Source of the DNA: Nitrosomonas sp.
GTDB taxonomy: Bacteria > Pseudomonadota > Gammaproteobacteria > Burkholderiales > Nitrosomonadaceae
DNA: 64,000 bases
Direction: 5' to 3'
Assembly (NCBI GenBank): GCA_024281825.1
Contig: JAMWZY010000004.1
Coordinates: 124,001-188,000 of the forward strand
A program made the translations under genes and the position numbers. Numbering within the stretch: the first letter of the stretch is position 1; every line of letters begins with the position of its first letter. Shown here piece by piece: positions 10,070-19,816 of the stretch. The notes beneath the pieces are model-generated. The model had not been told where the DNA came from. It ran no database searches and saw nothing but the letters and a program-made list of their open reading frames with translations.

Positions 10070-11650
10070 ATGCATTCTAATTTAATTTTTGTTAGTTCAT
10101 TAGCCATGCTGTTACTCATCCTATCAGGATGTGGAAGTATTCCATACAAGGCAAGTACGAACAGTAAATTATTGGAAGGGGAAAAATCAACGCTACAAGC
10201 TAGCTTTGAATTACGCAATGCACGTATCAAGAAAATAGGCGATGAGCACCATGAGCTGGATTGTAATCCCAAGCAACATAAAAAAAATTTGGTGCTATTA
10301 GCGCTCTCGGGTGGTGGTTCTCGAGCGGCATTGCTATCCGGTTTGTCGATGGACGAGATGAAGAATATCCAGGCCAATGGAGGCAGTTATGACATTTTGT
10401 CAGAGGTAGATTTAATATCCTCAGTTTCCGGTGGATCATTGGCAGCAGCATATTATGTAAGTTCTGGAGAGCCAGAAGCTAAAAATGAATGTGATAAGGC
10501 GGTTTCCGGGCGGGAGTGGAGTAAAGAAAACGTTATCAAATTAATGAGTAAGAATTACATTCTGCCGTGGATAGGAAACTGGTTTTGGCCTGATAATATA
10601 TTCCATTATTGGCTCTCGACGTATGATCGTACTGACATCATGGCTCAAACATTTGCCGATAATCTATTTGACAGGAAGAGCAATGGGCTCGATCTTAAAT
10701 TTTCAGAGCTTAATCCCGCACGTCCCAATTTAATCATCAACGCTACCAAAGGGAGCTCTAATTTTACTCAAGAACAACTCAGTGAAAATTCATTTGGACA
10801 GGCTTTTACTTTTTCCGTTGAAGATTTTAGAAAGATCTGCTCATCAATTGATGAGTACGACTTATCTCGAGGAGTCATGGCATCGGCTACTTTTCCCGGT
10901 GTATTTAATTTTATGACATTAAAAAATCATTGTGTCGAAGATCAATATGTGCATGTATTTGATGGAGGAAATGCAGATAATCTCGGACTTACCAGTATCA
11001 AGCGTGCAATTTGGAGCCTACATAGAAACAATAAATTAAAGGATTATGAGAAAATCACAGTCATTCTGGTGGATGCTTATGTAAATTCGAGCGGTGTGAA
11101 TGAAAAATACAATGATCCACGTCCATGGTACGGCTATATTGTTGACTTAAATTTTATTGTTGCCACAGATTCATTATTGGCAAAAAATAGAGAAAGACTT
11201 CTAACCGAGTTTGAAACAAAGAAAATATTTCCATATAGTCGTATGGAAAATCAGGGAATAGAAGGTACTAACAAAAGAAAAATAACGGCCTGTAACAGCT
11301 TTTTTAATTGGAAAGGAGCTACTGATGCGACAAGATTTTGTAATAACCCCCATTATTGGAATGAACTAAACGAAGACATTCATCGGAAAATGCAGTTTGT
11401 ACACATCACATTTGATGAAACACCTAACCCCGATTTGCAGCGTCAGTTGAATAATATTGCAACAAATTTTAGATTGAATGATGAAAAGGATGACAACACG
11501 CTTTTAACAGATAAAGAGGCAATTATCTGTGCGGTTCCGGCGCTATTTGGGCGTGATAGCAAGTGTCCCTATAATGAAAAGTTTTATGGCACATCAGAGG
11601 ATCTTAAAGATAAATGGAACAATGTTGTAAAGGATTTTAGTCTCCACTAA
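10070..11650 (+). CDS. Patatin-like phospholipase, lipoprotein
   Basis: 526 residues. The lipoprotein signal ends LILSGC with the lipidated Cys at 21. The patatin core follows: oxyanion-hole GGGSRA (81-86), nucleophile S120 in the elbow SVSGGS, and the dyad aspartate in FDGG (D298). The first elbow position is Ser instead of the usual Gly, as in some bacterial patatins. It likely hydrolyses lipids at the outer membrane. The gene is monocistronic, with a clear terminator about 100 bp downstream. Its AT content is higher than that of the fad genes before it. Confidence 0.85.
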   Translation: MHSNLIFVSSLAMLLLILSGCGSIPYKASTNSKLLEGEKSTLQASFELRNARIKKIGDEHHELDCNPKQHKKNLVLLALSGGGSRAALLSGLSMDEMKNIQANGGSYDILSEVDLISSVSGGSLAAAYYVSSGEPEAKNECDKAVSGREWSKENVIKLMSKNYILPWIGNWFWPDNIFHYWLSTYDRTDIMAQTFADNLFDRKSNGLDLKFSELNPARPNLIINATKGSSNFTQEQLSENSFGQAFTFSVEDFRKICSSIDEYDLSRGVMASATFPGVFNFMTLKNHCVEDQYVHVFDGGNADNLGLTSIKRAIWSLHRNNKLKDYEKITVILVDAYVNSSGVNEKYNDPRPWYGYIVDLNFIVATDSLLAKNRERLLTEFETKKIFPYSRMENQGIEGTNKRKITACNSFFNWKGATDATRFCNNPHYWNELNEDIHRKMQFVHITFDETPNPDLQRQLNNIATNFRLNDEKDDNTLLTDKEAIICAVPALFGRDSKCPYNEKFYGTSEDLKDKWNNVVKDFSLH

Positions 11651-11753
11651 TCTAATAAGTAATAGGCCAGAAATGGAAATACAATTGACGGGCGCTGCCA
11701 TTACAAGGATTAATGCATCGGATTTATACTTTGATTTTGATTAGTTTTTTTAT

Positions 11754-11787
11754 TGAAAAACGCCCAGATCAGTGGGCGTTTTCTTTT
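11754..11787 (+). terminator. Rho-independent terminator after the patatin gene
   Basis: GAAAAACGCCCA and TGGGCGTTTTC form a stem around the loop GATCAG, followed by a T-rich tail. It is symmetrical enough to act in both directions, serving the patatin gene on the plus strand and the broken gene ending at 11818 on the minus strand. Confidence 0.85.
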
Positions 11788-11817
11788 GTAGGAGCGTAGT
11801 GTTAGCTTGGTAATAAG

Positions 11818-12776
11818 TTAGTGGCTTTTTACATCGTAATACTCCGCAATACGCGCAAGGAAGTTGGCAACTGGTTGGATATTTCTGGTTCCGGTAAAGT
11901 ATTTGCCATTTTCAACCATGTCACCCCACAAGAATGCACCAAACCCACCAATCTTATCGAATGCTTGTAGCGCAGGCATAAAATCCTAATTGCTCCAGTA
12001 GCTTATCGATATCGTTTGAATCCTCATCCATTAGAAAGGAGCCGGGAACCAAGAATAACTTACGATTGATTGGTTTGTGAGATTCCAACTCAAGCATGGT
12101 ATCCCACACCCATGTTCCGTATTCGATTTGGTTGCGGTAGCCATATTCATGTGATCCACAGGAATCAATGTCACCGTAACAATCGAAACCCAAGAATTCC
12201 GCATCATCAAGCATGATTACGTGATCATGAGGACGTTGTTGTTTTTGTATGGTTAATTCAGCCCACGATTCTATGTGTATGATTCCTGAACCTGGAAATC
12301 TTTGTCGTAGCGATTCGCCGACTTTACGGAAGGTCGCTAATGTTTTTACGTAGTTGTTAGTAATCTCAGTACAAGCGGCGGGCAGGTTTTTTTCCCTACA
12401 GGCAGATCTGATCATCCATAGAGGTTCGTCAATCAAAAATAAAAACTCATGATCGTGGATATCAGCTTTCTCGATTGCTTCGATGATGTTGCTTACGTCG
12501 TGTCGGTATAGTCCTGTTTCTGAATTAAGCAGTAATTGATTGATACTAATCACGGGTAGAAGGCGGGTTATTATTGACGTTGAGATATTCGGTGATGTCG
12601 TCGATTATGTTCGGTACAAATCCAAATGCGTTGCTATATGCAGCGACTTCATCGATTTGGGAGCTATCTGTCAGGACAGTGCCGAAGATTTTAAAGTCTC
12701 GGTTGAAGTAGTTTGCATGAACATTGATGGATGTCATCAATAAAATGGCGACTAAAGCTATTATTTTTTTCATCAT
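11818..12776 (-). pseudogene. Secreted protein gene broken by two frameshifts (TIM-barrel-like, unknown function)
   Basis: Three consecutive minus-strand frames read as one protein of about 325 residues. Fragment one (12776 to about 12553) has a signal peptide (MMKKIIALVAILLMTS...VHA) and runs to PPSTRD-stop. Fragment two (about 12553 to 11980) runs from ISINQLLLNSETG to EQLGF. Fragment three (to stop 11818) continues MPALQAFDKIGGFGAFLWGDM. The breaks fall at a CCC run and a TTTT run; removing one base at each restores a continuous frame. FLIDEPLW, VIMLDDAEF, LFLVPGSFL and GAFLWGDM are spaced like barrel strands of a glycosidase-type fold, but no family is certain. It could be a true pseudogene or homopolymer sequencing errors. 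Confidence 0.7.
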
Positions 12777-12924
12777 AACCCCTCATCATTTTTATAGGAA
12801 ACTGTTTCAGTGATGAAGCATGATATTTTTATGGTGCAATAGGATCTGTGAAAGATCTCACACCGATCGCAAAAATTAGGTTTTTTATTCTGAATAATCT
12901 GGATATGGTTTTGCTATATCCGAA

Positions 12925-13896
12925 TTATTTTCGTGAGTGGGATTGAAGTTTATCGATTTCTGGGGTCAAAAAATGAATCACCTGTTGTGAAAGCTGAGGA
13001 GACAGGCAATCAAATATTTGTATAGGGTAATGCTTGTTTAAACCGCGCAGCCAAGTTAATTGTCGTTTTGCTAACTGGCGTGTGGCAGCGATTCCCTTAT
13101 CGTGCAGCTCAGTTCGGCTGATTTGATTATTTAGATAAAGCCAAGTTTGACGATACCCGACACATCGCATGGAAGGGTATTGTGTGTCGAGCTCAGGAAA
13201 TCGCTTGTGAAGAGAGGATACTTCTTCAATCAATCCGGTGCTTAACATGGTTTGAAAACGTTCTGCGATGCGATGATGCAATTCAATTCGGTTGTCAGGC
13301 ACCAACGCAATCTGGATCGGATGGTAGGGGAGACCGGTTGAGGGTTGGGAGGTCTGTATGACTTCGGATAGGGGTTTATCCGTCAATAAGCAAATCTCTA
13401 ACGCGCGCTGGATGCGTTGACTATCAGTTGGCTGGATTCGCTTGGCGGTGTCTGGGTCAAGTTGTAAAAGCTTTCGGTGCATGGCGGACCAGCCAATCAC
13501 TGATGCTTCTTTTTCAAGCATTAAACGTAGGTTCTTATCCGCCGAGGGTAATTCAGAAAGGCCTTCCAACAACGCTTTAAAGTACAACATCGTGCCGCCT
13601 ACTAATAGGGGTATTTTGTGGTGCGCAGTAATGTCTTGCATCAATTCTAATGCGTCCTGGCGAAATTGAGCGACTGAGTAGTGCTGCACCGGATCGATGA
13701 TATCGGTGAGATGATGCGGGATTTGTTGCAATATCAGAGAGCTAGGTTTGGCGGTACCTATATCCATGTAACGATAGATTTGTGCGGAATCAACATTAAT
13801 AATTTCAACGGGGAAGTGTGTTGCAATCTCTAGGGCAATCTGGCTTTTGCCGCTGGCGGTGGGGCCCATTAGAAAGATAGCGGGTGGTAAATGCAT
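12925..13896 (-). CDS. miaA: tRNA dimethylallyltransferase MiaA
   Basis: 323 residues, normal for MiaA. P-loop GPTASGKS (residues 11-18), then the family signature IINVDSAQIYRYMDIGTAKP, and the late motifs TDSQRIQRALEI and RCVGYRQTW. It adds dimethylallyl to A37 of tRNAs reading UNN codons. A short inverted repeat (GGATAT...ATATCC, 12901-12921) lies just beyond the stop but lacks a good U tract. It stands alone, divergent from the DUF2909 gene. Confidence 0.96.
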   Translation of the reverse strand: MHLPPAIFLMGPTASGKSQIALEIATHFPVEIINVDSAQIYRYMDIGTAKPSSLILQQIPHHLTDIIDPVQHYSVAQFRQDALELMQDITAHHKIPLLVGGTMLYFKALLEGLSELPSADKNLRLMLEKEASVIGWSAMHRKLLQLDPDTAKRIQPTDSQRIQRALEICLLTDKPLSEVIQTSQPSTGLPYHPIQIALVPDNRIELHHRIAERFQTMLSTGLIEEVSSLHKRFPELDTQYPSMRCVGYRQTWLYLNNQISRTELHDKGIAATRQLAKRQLTWLRGLNKHYPIQIFDCLSPQLSQQVIHFLTPEIDKLQSHSRK

Positions 13897-14088
13897 AAAG
13901 AGTGGATGGATTTGCGGAATTAATTCATTTGGATAACCGTAGATTGTACTATCGAACGGATGATATTCTCAGTACGAAATGCAATCTCGAAAATTGATTC
14001 TGTTGTGTTTTGAAGTAAAAGTAGTCATTGGACAAATGCTTAAACTCAGCTACACTTCAAGTGAGTAAATTTTGTTAGGGATCAAATT

Positions 14089-14277
14089 TTGAAAATTTTT
14101 GCTATTGTTGTTTTTCTAATCATTATATATAGCATGGCTTCCGCACTTTATTACATGTACAAAGATAAGGGCCATTCCACACGCATGGTCAGATCATTGA
14201 GCATCCGTATCGGCTTGTCGTTTTTTTTGTTTATTGTCATGATGATCGCTCATCGACTAGAGATGACTTCCGGTTAA
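14089..14277 (+). CDS. Twin-transmembrane small protein, DUF2909 family
   Basis: 62 residues with two membrane helices (IFAIVVFLIIIYSMASALYYM and IGLSFFLFIVMMIAH) joined by a basic loop (YKDKGHSTRMVRS). This matches the DUF2909 twin-helix family found in beta- and gammaproteobacteria, often near cytochrome oxidase assembly genes. The start is TTG 14089 with AGGG eight bases upstream. Function unknown. The flavoprotein gene follows after 53 bp. Confidence 0.75.
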   Translation: MKIFAIVVFLIIIYSMASALYYMYKDKGHSTRMVRSLSIRIGLSFFLFIVMMIAHRLEMTSG

Positions 14278-14330
14278 TGCTGATTTAATGGTTGTAGTTG
14301 TTTCTTTTTTATAGATAGTATTTTGGCGTT

Positions 14331-15563
14331 ATGCGGTCCGGCATCGCTAACAGGATATCCAAAGACGTAGCTATCATAGGGGCAGGCGCTGCGGGTATGA
14401 TGTGTGCAATCGAAGCAGGTCAGCGCGGGCGACGTGTGATACTGATTGACCATGCGCATAAATTGGCAGAAAAAATCCGGATTTCTGGTGGTGGCCACTG
14501 TAATTTTACCAATCGGTACTGCGCTTCAGAAAACTTTATTTCCAATAATCCGCATTTTTGCCGCTCTGCATTGGCACGCTATACGCCACAAGACTTCATT
14601 GCACGTATTGAAAAGCATGATATTCGCTATCATGAAAAAAAGCTTGGGCAATTATTTTGTGATGATAGTGCATTGCAAATTATTGCTATGTTGCAGAAAG
14701 AATGCGCGGCGGCTGGGGTTGAATGGCAAATGCCGTCTTGTGTTAAGGAAGTAAAATATCGTGCAGCGGATGAGTCACGCTTCGTAACGCAATCGTTCTG
14801 GCTGAAGACTGAACGCAATACCATCGAAACCGCTTCATTAGTAATTGCTACAGGAGGATTATCGATTCCTCAAATTGGTGCGAGTGGCTATGGATATCAA
14901 ATTGCCAACCAGTTTGGTATTGCTGTTGTACCGCCAAGACCTGGATTGGTTGGTTTGGCTTTCAATGCCGAGGATTTTACGGAATTCAAGGATATCTCAG
15001 GACTTTCCATCGAAGCCGAAGTGAGTTGTAATGGTGCTGTATTCCGTGAGCAATTATTGTTCACGCATCGCGGTTTAAGTGGCCCAGCCATTTTGCAAAT
15101 TTCATCTTATTGGCGACCTAAGCAAGCTGTTGATATCAATGTATTGCCTTACCAGAATGCCATGAAAATATTTGCCGAGTTTCGGCATAGCTCCTTGTTG
15201 TTACCTAACGTGCTATCGCGTTATTTACCAAAGCGTTTTGTACAAATTTTATGCAAGTGCGTTTGCAATGCGTTATCACTCGAGATTCAATCCATGCAGC
15301 AATATTCTGATGTTGAGCTGCAACGCATTGCAAACAGACTGCATAGCTGGCAGGTTTTCCCCAGCGGCACAGTTGGCTATAAAAAAGCTGAAGTGACGCT
15401 CGGTGGCGTGGACACGCATGAATTGTCTTCAAAAACTATGCAGGCCCATCGCGTACCTGGATTATACTTTATAGGGGAAGTTGTTGATGTTACTGGGCAT
15501 CTTGGTGGCTTTAATTTTCAATGGGCATGGTCATCTGGATATGCAGCGGGGCAATTTGTATAA
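14331..15563 (+). CDS. FAD-dependent oxidoreductase, HI0933/YhiN family
   Basis: 410 residues. N-terminal dinucleotide-binding VAIIGAGAAGMMCAIEAG, the family signature RISGGGHCNFTN, a central insertion with TNRYC and LLFTHRGLSGPAILQIS, and the closing FAD motif GLYFIGEVVDVTGHLGGFN. Members are flavoproteins of unsettled role; a Streptococcus relative oxidises aminoacetone. ATG 14331 is taken as the start because the next in-frame Met is inside the FAD fold. It converges on phoB with a 57-bp gap. Confidence 0.88.
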   Translation: MRSGIANRISKDVAIIGAGAAGMMCAIEAGQRGRRVILIDHAHKLAEKIRISGGGHCNFTNRYCASENFISNNPHFCRSALARYTPQDFIARIEKHDIRYHEKKLGQLFCDDSALQIIAMLQKECAAAGVEWQMPSCVKEVKYRAADESRFVTQSFWLKTERNTIETASLVIATGGLSIPQIGASGYGYQIANQFGIAVVPPRPGLVGLAFNAEDFTEFKDISGLSIEAEVSCNGAVFREQLLFTHRGLSGPAILQISSYWRPKQAVDINVLPYQNAMKIFAEFRHSSLLLPNVLSRYLPKRFVQILCKCVCNALSLEIQSMQQYSDVELQRIANRLHSWQVFPSGTVGYKKAEVTLGGVDTHELSSKTMQAHRVPGLYFIGEVVDVTGHLGGFNFQWAWSSGYAAGQFV

Positions 15564-15620
15564 ATTTCCGAGAAAATTCTTTTTCTAACAGCTCTGGAAA
15601 ATCGATTTCTTTTGCTCTTT

Positions 15621-16349
15621 TTACCCCACGGTTGGTTCTTGGTATTCAACCGAAAATCGATAACCTGTGCCTCGTACTGTTTGTACCAAGCTTTCTTTAC
15701 AGACGGCCTCTAAAACTTTGCGTAACCGGCGGATGTGTACGTCGACAGTGCGGTCTTCTATAAACACATGATCTCCCCACACCCGGTCCAATAGCTGCGC
15801 GCGTGAATGAACGCGATCCTTGTAAGCCATCAAAAAATGCAGTAAGCGGAATTCAGTAGGGCCTAAATTAATTTCAGTCAGTTGTGATGCTCCATTGTTA
15901 TTTCTAACATGCACCCGATGTGTGGCTGGATCAAGCCTTAATCCGCCGAGCTCAATGATTTCCTCGGACATTTCCGGTAAGCGCCTGCGCAGCACCGCTT
16001 TAATTCGGGCCTGTAGTTCCCGGGGTGAGAAAGGTTTCGTAATGTAATCATCAGCACCTGCTTCCAATCCAGAAATTTTGTCGTTTTCCTGGGTGCGAGC
16101 GGTTAGCATAATAATGGGAATCGATTGGGTACGTGCTTCTTGTCTGAGCTTGCGCGCAAATTCCAGGCCGCTTACATCGGGTAACATCCAGTCTAATAGT
16201 ACCAAATCAGGTAAAACATTGTTGATTAGTAACTTGGCTTGATCAGCTCTTTCCGCGCAGAGTACCGAGTATCCAGCGCGTTTCAAATTGAGTGCGATAA
16301 GCTCCTGAATTGCGACTTCATCTTCAACAATCAGAATTGTTATAGCCAA
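15621..16349 (-). CDS. phoB: Phosphate-regulon response regulator PhoB
   Basis: 242 residues from TTG 16349, chosen because GGAG lies eight bases upstream. The ATG at 16409 would add 20 residues with no Shine-Dalgarno. Receiver domain: acidic pair E9/D10, phospho-acceptor D53 (LLDWMLPD), switch K106 (ITKPF). The C-terminal winged helix (residues about 140-235) ends RTVDVHIRRLRKVLE...VRGTGYRF, the OmpR/PhoB class. The sequence is close to PhoB, which activates phosphate-starvation genes. The sensor phoR is not adjacent within the window, so the partner is outside. Confidence 0.87.
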   Translation of the reverse strand: MAITILIVEDEVAIQELIALNLKRAGYSVLCAERADQAKLLINNVLPDLVLLDWMLPDVSGLEFARKLRQEARTQSIPIIMLTARTQENDKISGLEAGADDYITKPFSPRELQARIKAVLRRRLPEMSEEIIELGGLRLDPATHRVHVRNNNGASQLTEINLGPTEFRLLHFLMAYKDRVHSRAQLLDRVWGDHVFIEDRTVDVHIRRLRKVLEAVCKESLVQTVRGTGYRFSVEYQEPTVG

Positions 16350-16633
16350 GACTGATACTCCATTTTTTCCAAAAAGTAATATTTCTGATAGATAGCATTT
16401 TATTAGCAAATTGTTACATCTTTATGACAATTTAGAATTGTTTTTGTGGTAATTTATTCTGCGATGAAATCAATTTTTGCTTACGAGCGATAATTTATTT
16501 TATCGTTAGTTGAAAGCTCCTGGTATTCTGGTAACAATATTTCTGAACATGTGGTTATCGTTTCCAGGTTCATAGCATATGAGTGTATTGTTGTTAGATG
16601 AATTATGACTAACTTTCAAGAATTGGAGCTGCC

Positions 16634-17446
16634 TTGGTATCTTCACGATCAGTCACAAAAAATGAACCAGAAGAACCAACATTACGATTGGCCGTTTTAA
16701 TTGACGCTGATAATGCTCGAGCGGCTGTGATCGAAGCTCTTTTAGCTGAAATCGCAAGGTTTGGAGAAGCGACAGTGAAACGAATATATGGTGATTTCAC
16801 TGCTTCAGCAAGTTCCTCCTGGAAGAAAGTGCTGCAAAAATATGCCATTAAACCAGTGCAACAGTTTGCCTATACCACTGGGAAGAATGCTACGGATAGC
16901 GCATTAATTATTGATGCGATGGATTTACTCTATACCCGAAAATTTGATGGATTTTGTTTGATCACTAGTGATAGTGATTTTACCGGTCTTGCCATGCGTC
17001 TTCGTGAGGAAGGGCTTATGGTTCTTGGGTTTGGAGAAAAGAAAACACCCGATGCATTCCGCAATGCTTGTCATAAATTTGTATTCACCGAGATTCTGCA
17101 TTCAAGCCCAATCAGTGAATCGGTCGAACAGTCACCAGAAATTAAAGCTAAAAAGAAATCTACTAAAAATAAAGCTGCTACTAAGGTCATAGAGCAAAAG
17201 CTGCAATTTCCGGAAGCCTTTGTGCTGACAGCACTCGAACAATCAGCAGATGATAATGGATGGGCGAGCCTGGGTGTTTTTGGGAGCTATCTGACCAAAT
17301 TGCAACCTGATTTTGATTCAAGGCTATATGGTTTCAAGAAACTCTCTGATCTCGTCAAAGACAAGAAAGATCTCTTCACGGTAGAAGAGCGGCAAACATT
17401 GGGATCAAATAGGAAGATTCTTTATCTTCGTGCCAAGACACAGTAG
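16634..17446 (+). CDS. NYN-domain (LabA/MARF1-type) putative ribonuclease with C-terminal LOTUS domain
   Basis: 270 residues. Residues about 18-155 are a NYN (PIN-like) nuclease domain with acidic residues in place: D24, D26 (VLIDADNARA), D88 (KNATDSALI) and D113, D115 (ITSDSDF). A lysine-rich linker (about 160-185) leads to a C-terminal OST-HTH/LOTUS domain (FPEAFVLTALEQSADDNGW to the end), an RNA-binding fold. Likely acts on RNA; targets unknown. It starts at TTG 16634 behind GGAG. It is divergent from phoB and monocistronic. Confidence 0.85.
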   Translation: MVSSRSVTKNEPEEPTLRLAVLIDADNARAAVIEALLAEIARFGEATVKRIYGDFTASASSSWKKVLQKYAIKPVQQFAYTTGKNATDSALIIDAMDLLYTRKFDGFCLITSDSDFTGLAMRLREEGLMVLGFGEKKTPDAFRNACHKFVFTEILHSSPISESVEQSPEIKAKKKSTKNKAATKVIEQKLQFPEAFVLTALEQSADDNGWASLGVFGSYLTKLQPDFDSRLYGFKKLSDLVKDKKDLFTVEERQTLGSNRKILYLRAKTQ

Positions 17447-17751
17447 ATTTGTCAGCAATTAAGCGGCCAATTTATTGATAATCACTTTTGCTTGTTTGAT
17501 TCTCTTACTTTCCCATTGTATCTGAGCATTTAGCAGTTTATTTCTCTTCTTTTTGCGCTCATCGTATCGAATCCTAATGTAATTAATTTTCAAGTGAATT
17601 ACTTACAGTTCGCAATATTCTGAATTTCCTAGAAGGTTCATATTATATAACTAATGGTTATTAGTTACTAAGTAAATAATATTTTCTATTATAAAAGAAT
17701 GCTGTTATCGTTCGCATCCTTCACTATTCATATTGATAAATAAAAAGTTAA
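17447..17751 (+). promoter_or_regulatory. Control region of the sulfate operon with an inverted repeat at 17648-17667
   Basis: This 305-bp AT-rich gap precedes yezD and the cys genes. It contains TAACTAATGGTTATTAGTTA (17648-17667), a perfect 8-bp inverted repeat around GGTT with the T-N11-A pattern of LysR-family operators, about 85 bp before yezD. Sulfate operons are commonly run by the LysR regulator CysB, so this is a candidate site. No regulator gene is adjacent. No RNA gene or further protein-coding frame is seen here. Confidence 0.45.
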
Positions 17752-17967
17752 ATGGATAAGCACTTACCACCTAAAGAAGAGAATACAAATACCGAAAATA
17801 AGTTGCCTGCAATTATTGCGCAGGAAATTTTACGAGTTGTTTCTAGTATCGAGTATGGATCAGTTGAAGTAGTAGTTCATGACAGTAAAGTTGTACAAAT
17901 CGAATATCGAGAAAAGATTCGGCTAAACGACCATGGAATTGTAAGACGCAAAATATCTCGTTCTTAA
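17752..17967 (+). CDS. yezD: YezD-family (DUF2292) small protein
   Basis: 71 residues. The core EILRVVSSIEYGSVEVVVHDSKVVQIEYREKIRL is the DUF2292/YezD domain. Members are small proteins of unknown function repeatedly found beside sulfate or sulfur-assimilation genes. Here it opens the sulfate-transport operon, 141 bp ahead of the outer-membrane channel, which supports a role tied to sulfur supply. No catalytic residues or membrane segments are seen. Confidence 0.8.
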   Translation: MDKHLPPKEENTNTENKLPAIIAQEILRVVSSIEYGSVEVVVHDSKVVQIEYREKIRLNDHGIVRRKISRS

Positions 17968-18108
17968 TGATTGTTGCTTTAAGTTTCCGAATCAAAATTT
18001 CTTGCCTGTAGTGACAACATAAAAACCGACCGAAAAAAGGAGGTTAAATAACTTAAAAACAAGTGAATCAACCGGATTACCGGAGAGGTCACTTAGGAGA
18101 ATAACAAA

Positions 18109-19785
18109 ATGAGGTTATTTGGTCTTTTTTTGAAGACTGCTTTATTGAGCACACTCTTTATAAGCTCTAGTCATGCTGCATCCGATCAAAAAACATCAAT
18201 TGATTTTCAAGCGATGCAACAAAGTATTGTGCAAATTGTTCAGGCAAATAATGCAGACAAAAGCACAATAATCGACAATAAATCTTCACAGGACTCTAAA
18301 TCTGCTGAGGTTGAAAAATCGTTACCCACGATCGTACCCCCTGCAAACAAGCAACAAGCGACTACGAGCTATCATCAACGCTCGAATAGCTATGCTACTA
18401 ATCCGGACTCCGATCCTCCACGTTATGTGCGTAAATTAAGTGAAATAGGGGTAGAGAGATTTAATAATATCAACTGGTTAGAGGTTGGTCTTGAGCATCG
18501 TACGCGATATGAATGGCGCAATAATGATGTGCGACGCATAGAAGGTGGAGAAGATAATCCGATATTTTTGCGGAATCGTGCATGGATAGGTATTAAGGAG
18601 ATTTTGGATCCATTCCGTTTTGCTGTTGAATTTCAAGACTCTCGAGTTGTAAATAATAAACACGCCATTACCGATCAAGAAAGAAATGAATATGACCTTC
18701 TTAATGCATATGGAGAGTTGTACTTTAAAAAGGGACTGGGTGTAGATGATCGGAATCAGGATCGCCCAATTAGGTTTCGTGTTGGTCGTATGGCTTACGA
18801 AACGACGGATCGGCGTTTTATCGCTAGAAATGAATGGCGTAACACAACCAATACTTTTGAGGGTTTTCGGCTTAATTTAGGAAAAGAAGCCAATGACTGG
18901 GAGCTTGATTTATTTGGCATGCAACCTGTTCGACGACTGCAAACCAAGTTCGATGAAGCCAATGATCATCTATGGTTTTTTGGTGCCATCGGTACTTGGC
19001 GTAAGTGGTCGGATATAGCCACTATTCAAGCCTATTACCACGGACAGAAACAAACAGCGGATCCGAATGGTTTTACAGCTACGAATCGGCTGGATCGGCA
19101 AATTCATATGCCAGGGTTCCGTATTTACGGTAAGGCAGGCAACATTGTTGATTTTGATGTCAGCTACAACCACCAGCTAGGGTTTTCCGGTCCCAATCGC
19201 GTGGATGCGCATGGTTATACCATCGAAGTAGGACGAACATTCGATCATGCTTGGAAACCTCGTTTGGGTTTATTTTATGGGTACGCCAGTGGTGACAAAG
19301 ATCCTACTGATAATGTCGACAACCGTTTTGATCGCTTCTTTGGGTTTGCACGGCCTTGGTCAGCGGATCACTACGTGATTTATGAGAACCTTAAGGCTCC
19401 GAAAGTCAGATTTGAATTTGCGCCAACTCAAAAACTCGGGTTTGAGCTGGGTTATGGTGCGTATTGGCTAGCTAGTAAAACCGATCGCATGTTCGATATT
19501 CTCGACGGCAATATCAGTAATACCGTCAAGGACCCTGGATTCAATCGTGACCGCACTGGACAAAGTGGTGATTTTGCAGGCCATGCATTTGAAGGCCGCA
19601 TACGCTATCAACCCACAGCACGGATTAATACCATTCTTGGTTATACCCATTTCACATCGGGAGAATTCGTAAAAAACCGCATATCAGCCAACTCCTGCGC
19701 TGGTGGCCATGCGCATCCTTGCGTCGATCAACGTTCAGGCGACACGGATTTTCTATACTTTGAAGTATTAATCAGTCTTTTATAA
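18109..19785 (+). CDS. Outer-membrane channel, alginate-export family
   Basis: 558 residues. Signal peptide of about 23 residues ([13 protein letters not shown]...SSSHA), then about 80 residues of polar low-complexity sequence, then a beta-barrel from about residue 120 ([17 protein letters not shown]) to the aromatic-ended [14 protein letters not shown]. Repeated alternating strands and [19 protein letters not shown] and [21 protein letters not shown] resemble the Alginate_exp (PF13372) family. A strong TTAGGAG lies upstream. The 31-bp gap to sbp puts it in the sulfate operon, so it may carry sulfate or organosulfur anions rather than alginate; no alginate genes are near. Confidence 0.8.
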   Translation: MRLFGLFLKTALLSTLFISSSHAASDQKTSIDFQAMQQSIVQIVQANNADKSTIIDNKSSQDSKSAEVEKSLPTIVPPANKQQATTSYHQRSNSYATNPDSDPPRYVRKLSEIGVERFNNINWLEVGLEHRTRYEWRNNDVRRIEGGEDNPIFLRNRAWIGIKEILDPFRFAVEFQDSRVVNNKHAITDQERNEYDLLNAYGELYFKKGLGVDDRNQDRPIRFRVGRMAYETTDRRFIARNEWRNTTNTFEGFRLNLGKEANDWELDLFGMQPVRRLQTKFDEANDHLWFFGAIGTWRKWSDIATIQAYYHGQKQTADPNGFTATNRLDRQIHMPGFRIYGKAGNIVDFDVSYNHQLGFSGPNRVDAHGYTIEVGRTFDHAWKPRLGLFYGYASGDKDPTDNVDNRFDRFFGFARPWSADHYVIYENLKAPKVRFEFAPTQKLGFELGYGAYWLASKTDRMFDILDGNISNTVKDPGFNRDRTGQSGDFAGHAFEGRIRYQPTARINTILGYTHFTSGEFVKNRISANSCAGGHAHPCVDQRSGDTDFLYFEVLISLL

Positions 19786-19816
19786 ACATTTTCAACTTTT
19801 AATATCAGGAAAAATA

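Noticed and set aside
12540..12743. Plus-strand 67-codon frame
   Set aside because: It is antisense to the broken secreted-protein gene, whose signal peptide and restored frame are convincing.
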